Shown here: positions 1-11,832 of the stretch, piece by piece
Position numbering within the stretch: position 1 is the first letter of the stretch
How the letters are laid out: each line of letters starts with the position of its first letter
Assembly (NCBI RefSeq): GCF_027887165.1
Contig: NC_077235.1
Coordinates: forward strand, 48,911,395-48,975,394
Source of the DNA: Monodelphis domestica
Taxonomy: Eukaryota > Chordata > Mammalia > Didelphimorphia > Didelphidae
Direction: 5' to 3'
DNA length: 64,000 bases
Notes under the pieces: model-generated
The model's database searches: none
Seen by the model: the letters and a program-made list of their open reading frames with translations, nothing else
Told to the model about the DNA's origin: nothing
Position numbers and translations under genes: made by a program

Positions 1-1690
1 TATGTGTAGATGAAATGAGATAAGTCTTAAAGGCATTTCATTAACTATAAGGTACAAGATAAAATACTAGCATTTTTACCAATTATCTTATAATTCTATA
101 AATCTAAAAATATTATTTGGGATTGTGCTCTTTATTTTGTTTATGAAAAGAGCAAATGAGAGAATATGATTATATTTCATTAAGTGCAAGGTGCTATATG
201 AAATAAAATAGCATTGTTATTAACTTATTAATCTTTATTATGATCAATAATTAGCATTTACCAATAATAAGTTGCCAGCATCAAAAGACCCCATCAGATG
301 TGTAAATAACACTTGATTCTAAAACAATTAGCCAGCAATGTGTTCAGCCTGTACCTCTCCTGGTTTGACTTCTCTCTGGAATGGATGAGGCTGCACAGAC
401 ACTCTCAGAGCAGCCCTATGCACTGACTTTAGCCTGAAGGCCAGCAGAGGTCACAGCCCAGCTTGTTTAAACTCCTGAGTTCTTACTTAACAGGAAGCAG
501 GCACTGCGACCACCTGTATAATACACTGAAAACTCGGGCGGGCAGTAAGGACTGTATTTCCTGTGAAAGGGGGGCAGACACAGGTGTATGTATTCAGGAC
601 ATAAAAAACACGCTAGGCCCTGCCATCAAGGAGCTTCCATTCTAATTAATGGAAGAAGAGAACATGTTTGGGAAAGGTACCGCCCAAAGAAGGATATTTT
701 GGTTAGGGAAACCACAGGGATGGCATCCAGTTTTGAAGGTCTATTAAGCAATGGCAACATCCCACTTTCCCTATGGACACAGGTCATTACATGTGGCTTC
801 TCAGACAGTTCAATCAGTGTCTACTGCAGCAATCTTCAGCAAATGATTAAGGGGGTTCATCCAAACTGACAAAGATGGTTGCCTGAATGGGAGCCAAACC
901 ACTAAGCTCTGATTTACTCCAGCAAAATACTGAATAATGATAAAAAAAAAATCACATTAAATCCTGCTATCTTCTACCCTAGAACTACACAAAAAAGCTA
1001 AGCAGTCTTCAGAGTAAGAAAGCAAGCCATTCCCCACCTCAACCCCCCCCCCCCCCGCCCGCCCCAGTCAGTGCAATCACTTATCAGCCCAACCAGAGAA
1101 ATCATCAGAGAGCCATTAGGAGGTTCCAAGGAAAAGGACAGTGAGTAGGCAACTACAGCAATCTCTATTTTTCCATCCTTAGGAGACAGTTAAGTAGTCA
1201 CTTCAGATCCAGTGCTCTGAGCCTCAAAGATCCAGGGGGTTGAGTTTAAACCCTGGGAGCTGAAGGTCACCAGATCAAGCTCATCCCACCCAAATGCTAA
1301 GTGCAGAAGGAGGCCTTTTCCTAATAAAAAAGCCCAATTAAGAAACCAAAAAAGGATGGTCACCAAGGATTACATGAATACCTAGAAGAAACAAAGGAAG
1401 AGATTTTTTTAAAAATGAAATAAACTTTAGAGCAAAGAAATATACCATGTAGCTCAGAAAAGAAAGAAACCAAGATAGAAAAAACTCTCAAGAAAATATA
1501 AAGAATCTGATATTTAAAAAAGACAAAAACAAACTGACTTGGAAAACTTGGATCAAGAGGAGGTAATTTAAGAATCTTTTGCTCCCCCTACCTGTGATTA
1601 AAGAAAAAAGGCACAACCTCCCCCATTCTTTTTAAATAAAAAAGAAATTATGGCTTATTTTAGAAGCATGTGGAATTGGAAGCTTTTCAA
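1..1690. other. No gene or clear repeat recognised; probable intron 1 of the CpG-island gene
   Basis: AT-rich sequence with short open frames only, none with coding character or splice context that I can support. It includes a run of 14 C at 1043-1056. Position 1190-1340 has vague SINE-like features but no diagnostic motif. Confidence 0.4.
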
Positions 1691-2425
1691 AGCAATAAAA
1701 ATGTAATTGGACAATATATGACAGAAATGAATTTTAGTATACATAGCTTTTGATCCAGTAATACCACTACTAGATCTGTAGCCCAAAGACATTTTTTAAA
1801 AATGGGAAACGGGTCTGCTTGTACAAAAATATTTATAGCTTCTCTTTTTGTGGTAGCAAAGAATTGGAAACTAAAGGGGGTGTTCCTCCATTGGGTCATG
1901 GCTGAACAAACTGTGGGAAATGGTGGTGAGGGAATACTATTGTGCTGTAAGGAATGATGAGCAGGAGGATTTCAGAACGAGCTGGAAAGACCTATGTGAA
2001 ATGATGCAGAGCGATATACTTGGAACCAGGCACTCACTATACACAGAAACTGAAATATTGTGGAATGATCAAATGTGATAGACTTTGCTACTAATACTAA
2101 CAGCAATAGAAAGGTTCCAGGACGATTCTGAGGGACTTAAGAAAAAAGAATGCTGTCCACCTCCAGAGAAAGAATGCAGATGAAAGCATATGATTTTTCA
2201 CTTGTTTATTTGGGTATGTTTTGGGTTTTATAGAAGATTATTTGCTTACAAAAATGAAAAATATGGAAATGTTTTGTGTGATAATATATGTCTAACCCAG
2301 ATTGAATTGCTTGTAAGCTCTAGGAGGGGGGAAGAAAGAAGGGAGGGAGATAATATGGATCATAACTTTGGAAAACTCATGTGGAAATTTGTTATTAAAA
2401 ATTTAAAAATTTTATATTAATAATT
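1690..2425 (+). mobile_element. 5'-truncated L1 LINE, ORF2 end plus 3'UTR
   Basis: The plus strand reads through degraded versions of the L1 ORF2 C-terminal region (AATACCACTACTAGATCTG; GCAAAGAATTGGAAACTAAA; a GAGCTGGAAAGACCT stretch) into the marsupial L1 3'UTR (TGATAGACTTTGCTACTAAT; GGGAAGAAAGAAGGGAGGGAG). Same family as the copies at 22712 and 51970. Many stops; non-functional. Confidence 0.75.
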
Positions 2426-3159
2426 ATATGCCAGTTATACCAACTGTCAAGTTAAAATGAATAAATGAATTATATTTTCCAAGAAATTTTAAGTGAAAAC
2501 TCCTCAGTTCTATTGGAGCCAGAGGGAAGAAAAGAACCCAATAATCAGCTCCTGATAAGAACTCCAAAAGGGAGGAATATGGGTCAAAACCCAGAGTTCC
2601 CACAAAAGATTGCAAAATCCAGAAAGCAGTTCAAGAACCAAGAACTGCAGTTGATGACCTGGCAGATTCTTCTAGAAAACCTTACAATACACTATTACAA
2701 AACCCAAAATGAGATAGGCTTACAGCCAAGAATAACTTGTCTTCCAAAGTTAGTATAATCTCAAAAACTGACCTTTGAAGGGATACAAAACTTACAAACA
2801 TTCCTAATAAGACCAAAGCTGAGTAGGATCTTTGAAATGTAAGAATTCAGTGAAACTCAGTAAATATTTGAATTTAAAGCTGTATTATGGAAAAGTGCTA
2901 ATAATTGAATAGGGGGGAGAGGACAGATGAGTGTTCCTTCACACGTTTGGTATCTTCAAAGAATATTAAAGGAGTCAAATAAGGAAAAACAGAGGAGGCA
3001 GGGTGTATTGGATTTATTGTCAGTTTTTAATACAGGGAAAAAACACAGAGGGATACATCAGTGTATAAAGGAAGACGATGGGAGGGTAGAATTTGCTATT
3101 TCTTTTTTTATTTATTTTTTATTTTTTAAAATTTGCTATTTCTAATCTAATAACTGGGG
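2426..3159. other. Unassigned AT-rich sequence
   Basis: No gene, no diagnostic repeat motif. Short open frames here lack coding character. Confidence 0.35.
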
Positions 3160-3580
3160 TGAGCAAAAAGAAAAGATTAGGGAGAGAAGTAGCCGCTCTT
3201 CGGGGAAAGGCTAAATAAATTGTGGTAACCAAAATACTATTTTGCTTTAAGACATGAAATGTACAATTCAGAGTTAACTGGTAGGCTGGCTAACTAAACA
3301 AATACTGAGCAAAGTGAATAGAACTAGAACAATCTATACAATAATAATATTTTGAAGGACTTCTATGGAAATCAAAAATGAAGACAAGAGGTCTTGAACT
3401 TAAAATAGACATTTCAAATAGATGTTAGATTATGCAGCAAATGTGTTTTGCTAAACTCTAAAGAGCTTTATTTTTCCCATTTCTTTTAAAAAAAAACTGT
3501 ACAATGAGGGGAGGGCAAGGAGAGACAGATTTATAAAAATTCTTGCCAAATGATAAATTAAAGGGAGGTGCTGAGCTTGC
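3160..3580 (+). mobile_element. Old degraded L1 3' region
   Basis: Weak but ordered similarity to L1 ORF2 end and 3'UTR landmarks: a GGCTAAATAAATTGTGGTA stretch, then AGTGAATAGAACTAGAACAA, then a GAAGGACTT motif. More diverged than the other L1 copies. Confidence 0.45.
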
Positions 3581-3589
3581 CTTAGCTCA

Positions 3590-4125
3590 ATAGTTCTCAA
3601 ATTTTTTAGTCACAAGGTCTCAATTATTAAGGACTCCAAAGAACTCTTGTTTCTATAGGTTATATGTATATATTACAAATTAAAACAGATAAATTAAAAA
3701 AATATGTACTAATTTGAGAAAAATAATAAATCTATTATATGTTAACTAATTAACACTTCCTAATAAAAATAACTATTTTCCAAAACAAAAAGTTTAGTGA
3801 AAAGAACAGTATTATTTTGTGTATTTCTTCAAATCTTTTATGTCTGGCTTAAGAGAAAAGAGCCAGATTCTCCTATCTACTTCTGCTATTCAGTCTATTA
3901 TGAAATATAGTTTTGGATTTAGTGTAAGAAAAATTCCAGCTTTACAGATGTCAATGAAAAAGAGATGGATATTTAAATAGGCAGTATTTTACATAGTATT
4001 TATAGTATTACTGTTTCACATATATATATTTTAGTAGAGTAATAACATATTAGTATTATGAAAATAATTTAACCTCTCAGAGACCATGAAAGGGTCTCCG
4101 GGACCCAAAGAAGTCTGGCAGGGAC
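3590..4125 (+). mobile_element. Old hAT-like non-autonomous DNA transposon
   Basis: Starts near a TAGTTCTCAAATTTTTTAGTC end and finishes in a GGGTCTCCGGGACCC end, with an AT-rich body containing AAATTAAAACAGATAAATT and a TGTCTGGCTTAAGAG segment. This order matches a widespread mammalian hAT-class (Arthur/Zaphod-type) fossil as I remember it. Ends are degraded and no 8-bp duplication was confirmed. Confidence 0.4.
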
Positions 4126-4139
4126 AATATATGATTTCA

Positions 4140-4340
4140 GGTCTTCCTGACTCTAGCCCAGTAGCTAAACAACCTGTAGTATATGAATATAGCAGAATAT
4201 TATTTACACCATAAGAAATGACAAAAATGATTTCACAGGAATACTGATATAGAACCAGAACAATTTAAGCCAGGACAGCAACACTGAAAAGAAGAGCTGA
4301 TCAATTCAATAACCAACTAACCATATCTTCAAAGGAATTA
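4140..4340 (+). mobile_element. Old degraded L1 fragment
   Basis: Contains ATAGCAGAATATTATTTACAC and a GGAATACTGATATAGAACCAG stretch in the same order as the L1 ORF2 end / 3'UTR elsewhere in the window. Highly diverged. Confidence 0.35.
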
Positions 4341-5109
4341 TCAAGAAGCTTGTTTCTAGGCTTTTCTCCCCATTTTTTTCCAGGCAAGTAGGGAGAAATT
4401 ATGGGAAAAGGCTGCCACAACAAATATATAAGGCATTTAAATTTTTTTCTTTAATGACAAAAGGGAACATAAGGAAGCTCAGGTGAGTAGGATATTTTTG
4501 AATGTATAGAATTAATTATATACTTTTAAAATGCAGCAAACAGTAGGATATATGTTATATGTGCACGCAAATGCTGTTTTGGGGAGCGTTTCAGAATTTA
4601 AAAAATCCCCCAAACAAAAATGAAAAACTCAATGATCAGTCATGGCTCATCCTTTCAAAATATTGTTTGAGTGAAAAATCATGGAGATTTTTCAAAAACG
4701 AGTGAAGTTTTTGTCCAGACTCCACCCTCCCATCCCAAGTCGCTTATTTGGAAATCAGGACAACACAATTCCCCATTACCTTCAACTGCTCACCCAGGTA
4801 CTTGAGAAATTATTTCCATTCCCTTTTTGCCAACAAAAACTTAAAAATTTCAAATTCTAACCTACCTGGGCAAATAGTCAACAAATCTTCAGCCACTTAA
4901 ACAAATTCAGATAAAAGGGAGATTTATCAATAAAAAGCAAAATATTAATACTTTATATATTCACAACACAGCCAAAGCTAATAAACCTGAATAATGCATT
5001 GAAATTCACCCTAAAATTCAGGGTTATGTACTTTAGCTTGTTGTGGAAGATAAGAAAATACCTCTTATTTTTCAACAAAATGGCATAATACTATTCAAAT
5101 TGTTTTAAA

Positions 5110-5215
5110 TTATTTTTAAAATTTTATTTATTCAATTAATTTATTTAGAATATTTCTCCACGGTTACATGATTCATGTTTTTTTCCCTCCCCTCATAATA
5201 CAATTTCAATAAATT
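5110..5215 (-). mobile_element. L1 3' end fragment
   Basis: ATTTATTCAATTAATTTATTT followed by CACGGTTACATGATTCATG and a CCCTCCCCTC tract is the minus-strand L1 3' terminus with its A-tail at the low-coordinate side, as in the copies at 42725 and 57632. Confidence 0.6.
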
Positions 5216-5869
5216 TGTGATTCACCCACTCAATTAATGATTCAAAGGAGACATGTATGCATTCAACTCATGCCTAATGTGAAATAATCTTCTGAGCAAA
5301 CTTGACCAGAAACAAGGAAATTAAGCAGTTTGGACTTACCCACCAATCCACTGTGTATAACCATGTTATCTAAATGCTGTGGTCAAAAGATAGCAATAGG
5401 ATTAACGCAGAAGTCTCAGAACAAGAAAGACAAAAATGGCAGCAAAGGGTAGCCCCAGAATGAAGAAGAGACAGTCTTTGATACAAATCAGCTTGTCTAT
5501 ATTACCAATACCTACTGATGATTTTCAATCTTTCACAACCGACACACCCATATTTCTTTGATTTCAAAAGATCCTCGTTGAAGAAAAAGGCATTCTGTGT
5601 TAGATTTCTCTTTTACATTAGAAGGAATTAAAATGCACAAAACATTCTCATGAAATTAATTTTGATAACTATCTGAGGTCATCTGGAAACAGCCCAGAAT
5701 TTCATTAAAGCTGTTAATAACCACTGCGCTACATAATCTTAAATGTTAGTTAAATCCATATAACTTTATTTTGTAATAAATCTTGCAAATACTATTTGTT
5801 TGTATTTTTTTCTACCAACTCATGAAGCCTCCCCTGTCCTCCTTCTGTTTTTCTCTTTCAAACATAGTA

Positions 5870-6090
5870 AATAGTAGGCACTTAATAAATGCCTTTTCAT
5901 TTATTCCCAAAGTTGTTAGTAATTTCCCCCTCTTCCTAGGCTCCTCCATCTCATTTTACAGATTTACTGGGTCCCAGAAAAGTTGTAATTTGCCCAGATC
6001 ATACAGGTAAGCTAGTAGCTGAAGTGAGATTCAAACCCAGATCTTTCTGATTCCAAGCCCAGAATTCCATCTAAGATCCCACATTGCCTT
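5870..6090 (-). mobile_element. MIR-type SINE remnant
   Basis: AATAAATGCCTTTTCATTTA, CTCATTTTACAGATTTACTGG, TTTGCCCAGATCATACAGG and GAGATTCAAACCCAGATCTT follow the reverse-complement order of MIR. Confidence 0.55.
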
Positions 6091-6104
6091 TTGAAATTTA
6101 TTTT

Positions 6105-6205
6105 ATGGACCTGATGCTTATTTGTGGGCCCTTTTGTCTACACCCAGTACCTAGCATGGTGCCTGGCACACACTGGGTGCTTAATAAAGGTTGACTTTTT
6201 AAATG
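6105..6205 (+). mobile_element. L2 LINE 3' terminus
   Basis: CCTAGCATGGTGCCTGGCAC followed by GGGTGCTTAATAAAGGTTGA is the plus-strand L2 3' end motif. Confidence 0.6.
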
Positions 6206-6238
6206 TCCTTATTCTGCTTTCATTTACTCCAAAGAAAC

Positions 6239-6263
6239 TGTGTGTGTGTGACACACACACACA
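6239..6263. repeat. (TG)n(AC)n palindromic microsatellite
   Basis: A run of TG dinucleotides passes directly into AC dinucleotides, making a perfect inverted repeat able to form a hairpin. Confidence 0.8.
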
Positions 6264-6879
6264 TAAATATAAAAATAAATAAAATGCTAAAATAGTTCCC
6301 AGTACCTCATCTGGGGGCTATCCTTTCCTCTAATGTGTATGAGTCTTTTAAGAGCTGCTCTGAAAAATTAGATCTAGGGAGGAAATGTGGTCAGTTAATA
6401 AAGCAGGTCAAAGAATTCAAACCATTATTTTTAACAGGTGAATGCTCCCTCAATCCCAGTAAAGTGCACCACCGATATATCTCATTCATTTCTCTGCCCC
6501 CCCCCCCATTTATTTTATTTGCCTTGCAGCCCCTCTGAATTTTGACTGTTAAGGGGGGCTCCATTTTTTTCTGTCCTTAACATGTGACCAAATGGAGCCT
6601 ACGTAAACTGGTCTTCAGGTGTCAGATCCATACGCCTATCTCCAGGCAAAACTGAAAATCTTTTCAGCAATGTAAAACCTGATGGAAGCTTGGGCTGGCG
6701 TTGCCTTGGAGACCACACAGGGTGCCCTCCACACTTGGATGAGGCTTGGAAGGACTAGGATGGAGGTCGAGGAAAAGGGGTAAATAAGAATTTACCTCAT
6801 TCAAAGGCTTTTATGCGGCTCCCCCCATTAAAAATCATTCAATAATTTACAATATGAATAAAAAATAAAAAAGGAGGCA

Positions 6880-7080
6880 GCCAGATGCAAACTGAAGGAG
6901 GGGGGCTGAATTTAAATCCCAGTTCTGCCACTTGCTATTAATCTGATTTTGGGAGAAATCATTTAAACGTTCTGAGCCTCAGTTTCCACATCTGTAAAAT
7001 GGAGAGGGGGGTTGTTGAGAGGGTGATTGGACTAGACGATCAATTTAAGGTCTCTTTCAGCTTGAAGTCTATGATCCTAA
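6880..7080 (+). mobile_element. MIR-type SINE
   Basis: TTAAATCCCAGTTCTGCCAC, TGAGCCTCAGTTTCCACATC and TGTAAAATGGAGAGG occur in MIR order, followed by an AATGATC/CTGAAGTC-like 3' part. Confidence 0.65.
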
Positions 7081-7555
7081 GATATTGCCAAAATTGCAAT
7101 AGTGGCATTATTTTCCCAGACTAATTAGGTAGCCAAGAGCAGGACTATTTTCTTTATTTCGGATTTTTATCCTCGATCTGCCAGGCTAGTCATCATTTTG
7201 ATATTAATATTTTTCTAAAATGGCAGCTGCAGCTTTTATTAGTATTTTAATGAAACAAAGAGACATTCAACTCCTACGATTTTTAAATGTCCATAAAATA
7301 AAGCATGTAGGTAGGAAGAGGAGATAAAATTAATAAGCAGATGACTGCCATCATGTCTGCATCATGGGGAAAAAAATCCGCAGTCCAGTCTGCCTTGCAA
7401 ACCCCAGGTACCGAAAAGCAAAGCAACAGATTCTCCCCCCCCCTTTTGGATTATGGTAGACTCCATCTTCTTTGCCTTCCATTCTGCCTATGGTTCCCAC
7501 CTGCATTATCCAGATAAATACTGTATGATTCGTCACATAACACAGACTGAAGAAT

Positions 7556-7610
7556 GGTGTGTGTGTGTATATATATATAAATATAAATATATACATATAT
7601 AAAATATATA
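7556..7610. repeat. Compound TG/TA microsatellite
   Basis: GTGTGTGTGTGTATATATATA followed by AT-rich short repeats. Confidence 0.8.
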
Positions 7611-8141
7611 TCTGGTGGGAGTGGCACACCATCCTCATTTCTCAAAATAAATAAAAACGCACACACAAGCTCTTAGATGAACACATTAAAGAATATTTTT
7701 GAACACGTACAGCTTGATTTCTAATCCTTGCCAGCATAGCTGCTGGACTCTAGGTGAGAAAAGACATATTTAATAGCTCAACAAACCATATTCCAGGGTG
7801 AAATTCAATTCTAGCACAGGGATTATTAATTAGCATACCAGTAATAACAGATTTCAAATTAAGGGAACAACTGCACGTATAACATTATCTCTGCCCATGG
7901 AATACCAAAAACATTTATTTATTATATACAAATAAAGAACTATCTTCTCGTCCTTGCATGAATCATCTCCCCCCCCCTTTAGTTAGAATCTACCATTTTA
8001 TTTTTTAAGGTACACATCATTCTTAGGTAGCCAAGGAAACAGACATGGCAGACAAAGCATGATGGGATTACCCATATGAAAATATCTCATGATGGGCAAA
8101 AATTTTGACTATCATCCATTTTAAATCATCGAATACAACAA

Positions 8142-8305
8142 ATAAGCAGCACTAAATTTTATTCAATCGCAGACATCCTCTATAAGCAGCACTAAATTTT
8201 ATTCAATCGCAGACATCCTCTATAAGCAGCACTAAATTTTATTCAATCGCAGACATCCTCTATAAGCAGCACTAAATTTTATTCAATCGCAGACATCCTC
8301 TATAA
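8142..8305. repeat. Perfect 4 x 40 bp tandem repeat
   Basis: The 40-bp unit (starts ATAAGCAGCACTAAATTTTA, ends GCAGACATCCTCT) is present four times in a row at 8142, 8182, 8222 and 8262, all copies identical, plus a 4-base start of a fifth. No repeat family is recognised. The complete identity means recent tandem expansion or an assembly artefact. It sits ~1.3 kb from the probable first exon, in intron 1. Confidence 0.95.
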
Positions 8306-9618
8306 ACCAGAACTTAGAAATATACGAGAATCAATAAAATACACAGAAACTGAATTTCTTCAACGTGCAAGCCTTCCAAAATAATACATAAGGAAACGTC
8401 TAATCCTAGGTTTAAATTGATTGTTTTCCTGGTCTCAAATCCAAATATACACACTCACACGCACATTTCAAGCTTTTAAAAGGTGAATATAGCCTTTTGT
8501 GAGGAGGGGCCAACTTTGGAAAAACTCCTTATCCCACCTGGTGCTATGTGCAGAGTAGGAGCTCAACAGAAGGAATTTCAGCTGGGGGGGGGCAAAAGCT
8601 TTTTTGTTATAGCCCCCCCAGACCCCGTGCCCAGTACACTGCCTTGACATGAAGCATACCTTAATATTTAAATATTGTGTTGAATTAAATCGACGAAATA
8701 GTTGAATTAATTCTAATAATTGCCCCCCTCGTGCAATAATGTTCTTTTTATATAAATTCACTTGGTTCACTGCATTATTCGGGAGGGTTAAAGCTTTCCC
8801 AAATCCCAGAAGAATTCACTTAAAGCTACTAGAAGCTGAATCTCTCTTTTCAGGGACGCGCGGGGGGAAATTTGGGGGGGAAGGGGGGGAGGTTCTGGTC
8901 AAACAGTATATTGCCCTGGGTATTTATTCGACCGTGGCTCTTAGAAGCTAATTACAGTCAGCGCAGTTTTCATATAGGTTCCTCTGCCCGGGTGCCTAGC
9001 TTGCACTTGATGGGCGCTTTTGCTGGATCGTATTTAATGAATGAAGCAAAAGAAAAGGCGCTTTCCTCCTCCCCTGCTTATTTGGCTCCGCCCTTGATTT
9101 ATTTGGGGGGCCATCCACTCAGCCACACCGCACCCCCCTGCCCATCAACCCCAAAGCAAACCTGGGGTTCTGGTTCACCCCTAAAAACCTCCATTCCCCG
9201 CTAGCTTGATGGCTGCATCCCCCCCCCAACATGGCTGGTGACCATGTCTCTCATAACCCGCATTTTGGAGCGCAGCCCCCCTCCCTCCTTTCTAGCTCCT
9301 TCGACCGCCCCCCCTGCCTTTCCCTCAGCCGCCCACGTCGTGAAGCCGAGCTGGGCAGCGCCGCGCCACCCCCCCCCCCCACACGTCTGGTCTAGTCTGA
9401 TCTGGTCTAGCCCAGCCTGTTCCAGCGCGCCCCCATACAACCCCCCTCCCCACCGCCGCCGGGGATCGTTCCCCCAGCCCTCGGGGCAGTCCAGATAGGG
9501 AACCAAGGAAAGGGACGGGAATTGGGGGGGGCGAGAAGAAGAGAAGACAGGGACAGGCACGGGGGAGCGGAGAGGGAAGTAACGGGGGGGGGAGGGCTAG
9601 GGGTGGCGGGGTCGCTCA

Positions 9619-9645
9619 CCACGATGCTGGGGCTGAGGTTCGCCA
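9619..9645 (-). CDS. Probable first coding exon of an unrecognised minus-strand gene (MANLSPSIV...)
   Basis: On the minus strand the CpG island contains GGACCGCCATGG, a strong Kozak context. The frame gives nine residues, MANLSPSIV, and then GTG followed by GTGAGC, a canonical splice donor in phase 0. The upstream leader (to ~9830) is CT-rich and free of stops in this frame back to an ATG at 10009, so an N-terminal extension is formally possible, but the context and leader make the ATG at 9645 the likely start. The rest of the gene would lie below 9600 and past the left edge. I saw no second exon in 1-9600 that I could support, so a long first intron is inferred. The protein is not recognised. 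Confidence 0.5.
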
Positions 9646-10180
9646 TGGCGGTCCGGGAGACTCGACGGCAGCGGCCGGGCAGCAGCGGGGAAAAACGGAA
9701 AGGAGGAGGAGAGAGAGTGGTGGAGAAGGAGGAGAAGGAAGAGGAGGCGGCGCCCAGGCAGCGAGGGAGCAAGAGAGCGATCGAGATGCGACCGTGCCAG
9801 CCCCAGCTCAGAGCTGAAATGGCGCAGACTCCGCCCGCCAACCCTACAAGCCACCTCCTCTGTGGCCCCTCCCCTTTTCCCTTCCCCCTCCTCCTCCGGC
9901 GCCTTTTCCGCGTCCCCCTCCCTTCCCTCCGACTCTCCGTTCTGCCCGCCCCCGCCCGCCAGCCCGCCCCGCGACAGGCACTCGCAGCACCACACACTCT
10001 CAGTCGCACTCACACAGGTACCGACTCCCGCCTTTATTTTATTGCAGGTTGCAACCCAGTCCATTAAAGCACGTATTAAGGGCCCACTAGGTGCTGGTGA
10101 CATCAAGACGGAATGCCAGGCCTTGCCCTCCAGGAGACCTCAATTCCTGCAGCAACCCCTTTTCTCCCCAGATCGGCCCC

Positions 10181-10181
10181 G

Positions 10182-10230
<49 letters not shown>
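10181..10230. repeat. (GC)5(AC)20 microsatellite at the CpG island edge
   Basis: Five GC dinucleotides run into twenty AC dinucleotides without interruption. Alternating purine-pyrimidine DNA of this type can adopt Z-form; location beside a promoter is seen, function is not implied. Confidence 0.9.
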
Positions 10231-10232
<2 letters not shown>

Positions 10233-11592
10233 AGCCCGCGCGCCAGTTTTTCCCTCGCACATCTTCTGTGCCCACTCCTCCCCCCAAGGATTCTGCCAAG
10301 CAGGGCCTCTTTCTGATCTTGGAATGAGCTGGCTCTTGGAGGCCTCGTGATGCAGTCAGTGCAGTGCTAAGGGCCCCAAAGCTGGCCTCCCCAGACCCAG
10401 GTTCCAATCTTGTCCTTGCAGATGACGACTTTTGCGACCTTGAGGAAGCCACTAGACTGGCAGGCCTCTAGGGTCCTTTAGACCCAGGATGCATTCCTTG
10501 CAGCATACTCCTGTGACTCTTTGCAGAGAGTATCCCTTGCAAAGGGCTGATTAGAGCATTGCATACAGGGCAATAAATATTGGCGCCAAGAATTGCAAAA
10601 AGTATCCAAATGGCAGCTCTATGTTGGCGCTTCAGTGCTTTTGCACTGGCTGCCCCCACCCCCACCCCAGCCCGGTATACATTCCTTCCTCACCTCCACT
10701 TATTAGAATCCTTACTTTGCTTCAGAACACAGCCATGAGAATGGTTTGCCGATCATTTCAGTTGTCAATATTTAATCCCTTTTCCTCAAACCATCCCGTG
10801 TTTCTGCTTCTCTGTTTACACGTTAAATGTAAGCTATGTGAGCCAAGAGCCGGCGGGCTCCCTGTCCTAGAATCTCCAGTACCTAGCAGAGGGCCAGTGT
10901 ATAGTAGGCACATGTGCATTTGAATTACTAATGGCCCTACTTTCTCTTCTTAGCCCTGATCACACCATAGACCCTGTTGGGGACACTGATGAGCCAGATT
11001 CAAGCCCCAATTCAGTCACTTGTAGTCTATATTAGGTAGGATATATATCATATGTGAGATAGTATATGTGATATAAGAAATATGATATGGGGGCCATGTG
11101 GTATATGCTATAATTATGAGATCCTTGCCTTTGTCTTTCTGGGCCTCCCCGTCTCTATCCAGATGAGGGAGATGGACTGGTAGCTTCTAAGACGCTTTCT
11201 AATTCTTGGGATTCTTGAATTTTTAGAACTGGTTCCTTTTCTCGTTCAACAAAGATTTGCTAAGGATGTGCCCAGCGTTTCCTGCTAGGCCCTAACAGGA
11301 GGAGGGAGAAAAAGGTTAGCTAAGACCCAGCTCCTGCTACCCCAGGGGGCCAACTGGGGGCTAAGACAGAAACAAATGATTCTGGGTAACCTGCACTTCT
11401 AGAGGCTGGGGAAATAGAGACCAGGTTCAAGTCTGGAGACATCCTCTTAAGATGAGAGCACCTGAAAGCCACACAAGGCAGCAGCTATTAATGGCTCCCA
11501 GGGTAGCAGAGGTTGAATACAGCCCCTAATCCATCAGCACGTTCTTTTTTAATGGAAAGTCAGGCTTAGACCTGAGGTCCCTGGAAGGTGAT

Positions 11593-11832
11593 TTGTTGTT
11601 CAGTCAGTGACCAACTCTCCGGGATCCCACTGAGGGTTTTCTTTTCTTTTCTTTTTTTTTTTGAGGGTTTTCTTAACAAAGGCACTGGTCTGGTTTGCCA
11701 TTTCCTGCTCCAGCTCTTTTTACTGTGAGGCATACAGGCTTAAGTGATTTGCCCAGGATTACACAGCTAGTAAATGTATGAGGCTAGATTTGAACTCAGG
11801 GAAATGAGTCTTCCTGATTCAACCTCTTCACC
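11593..11832 (-). mobile_element. CORE-SINE with RTE-like tail (MAR1-type)
   Basis: Minus-strand SINE. The low-coordinate end has TTGTTGTTCAGTCAGTGACC, the RTE-like 3' tail. It is followed by GGTTTGCCATTTCCTGCTCC, GATTTGCCCAGGATTACACA and TTTGAACTCAGG of the CORE/tRNA part. A (CTTTT)n stretch interrupts the tail. Confidence 0.75.

Larger units (their letters stand above)
8840..10250 (-). promoter_or_regulatory. CpG island promoter, probably serving a minus-strand gene
   Basis: This is the only GC- and CpG-rich block in an otherwise AT-rich window, densest at 9200-10000. It contains GC boxes of the SP1 type (around 9828-9840 and 9947-9975), a YY1-like ATGGCG core at 9818 and no clear TATA box. 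The minus strand shows a CT-rich leader, a start codon in good context and a splice donor, so transcription toward low coordinates is favoured. CpG-island promoters are often bidirectional; a plus-strand CACACAG/GTACC donor-like site at ~10015 could mark a divergent transcript but is weak. Confidence 0.75.

Noticed and set aside
8142-8305. Possible CRISPR-like array
   Set aside because: The 40-bp units are directly adjacent with no spacers, in a mammalian genome; a simple tandem repeat.
9407-10106. Several overlapping open frames of 160-200 codons on both strands of the CpG island
   Set aside because: Long frames on both strands are expected where stop codons are rare. The peptides are low-complexity (R/P/S/G runs) and only the short MANLSPSIV exon has start context and splice donor.
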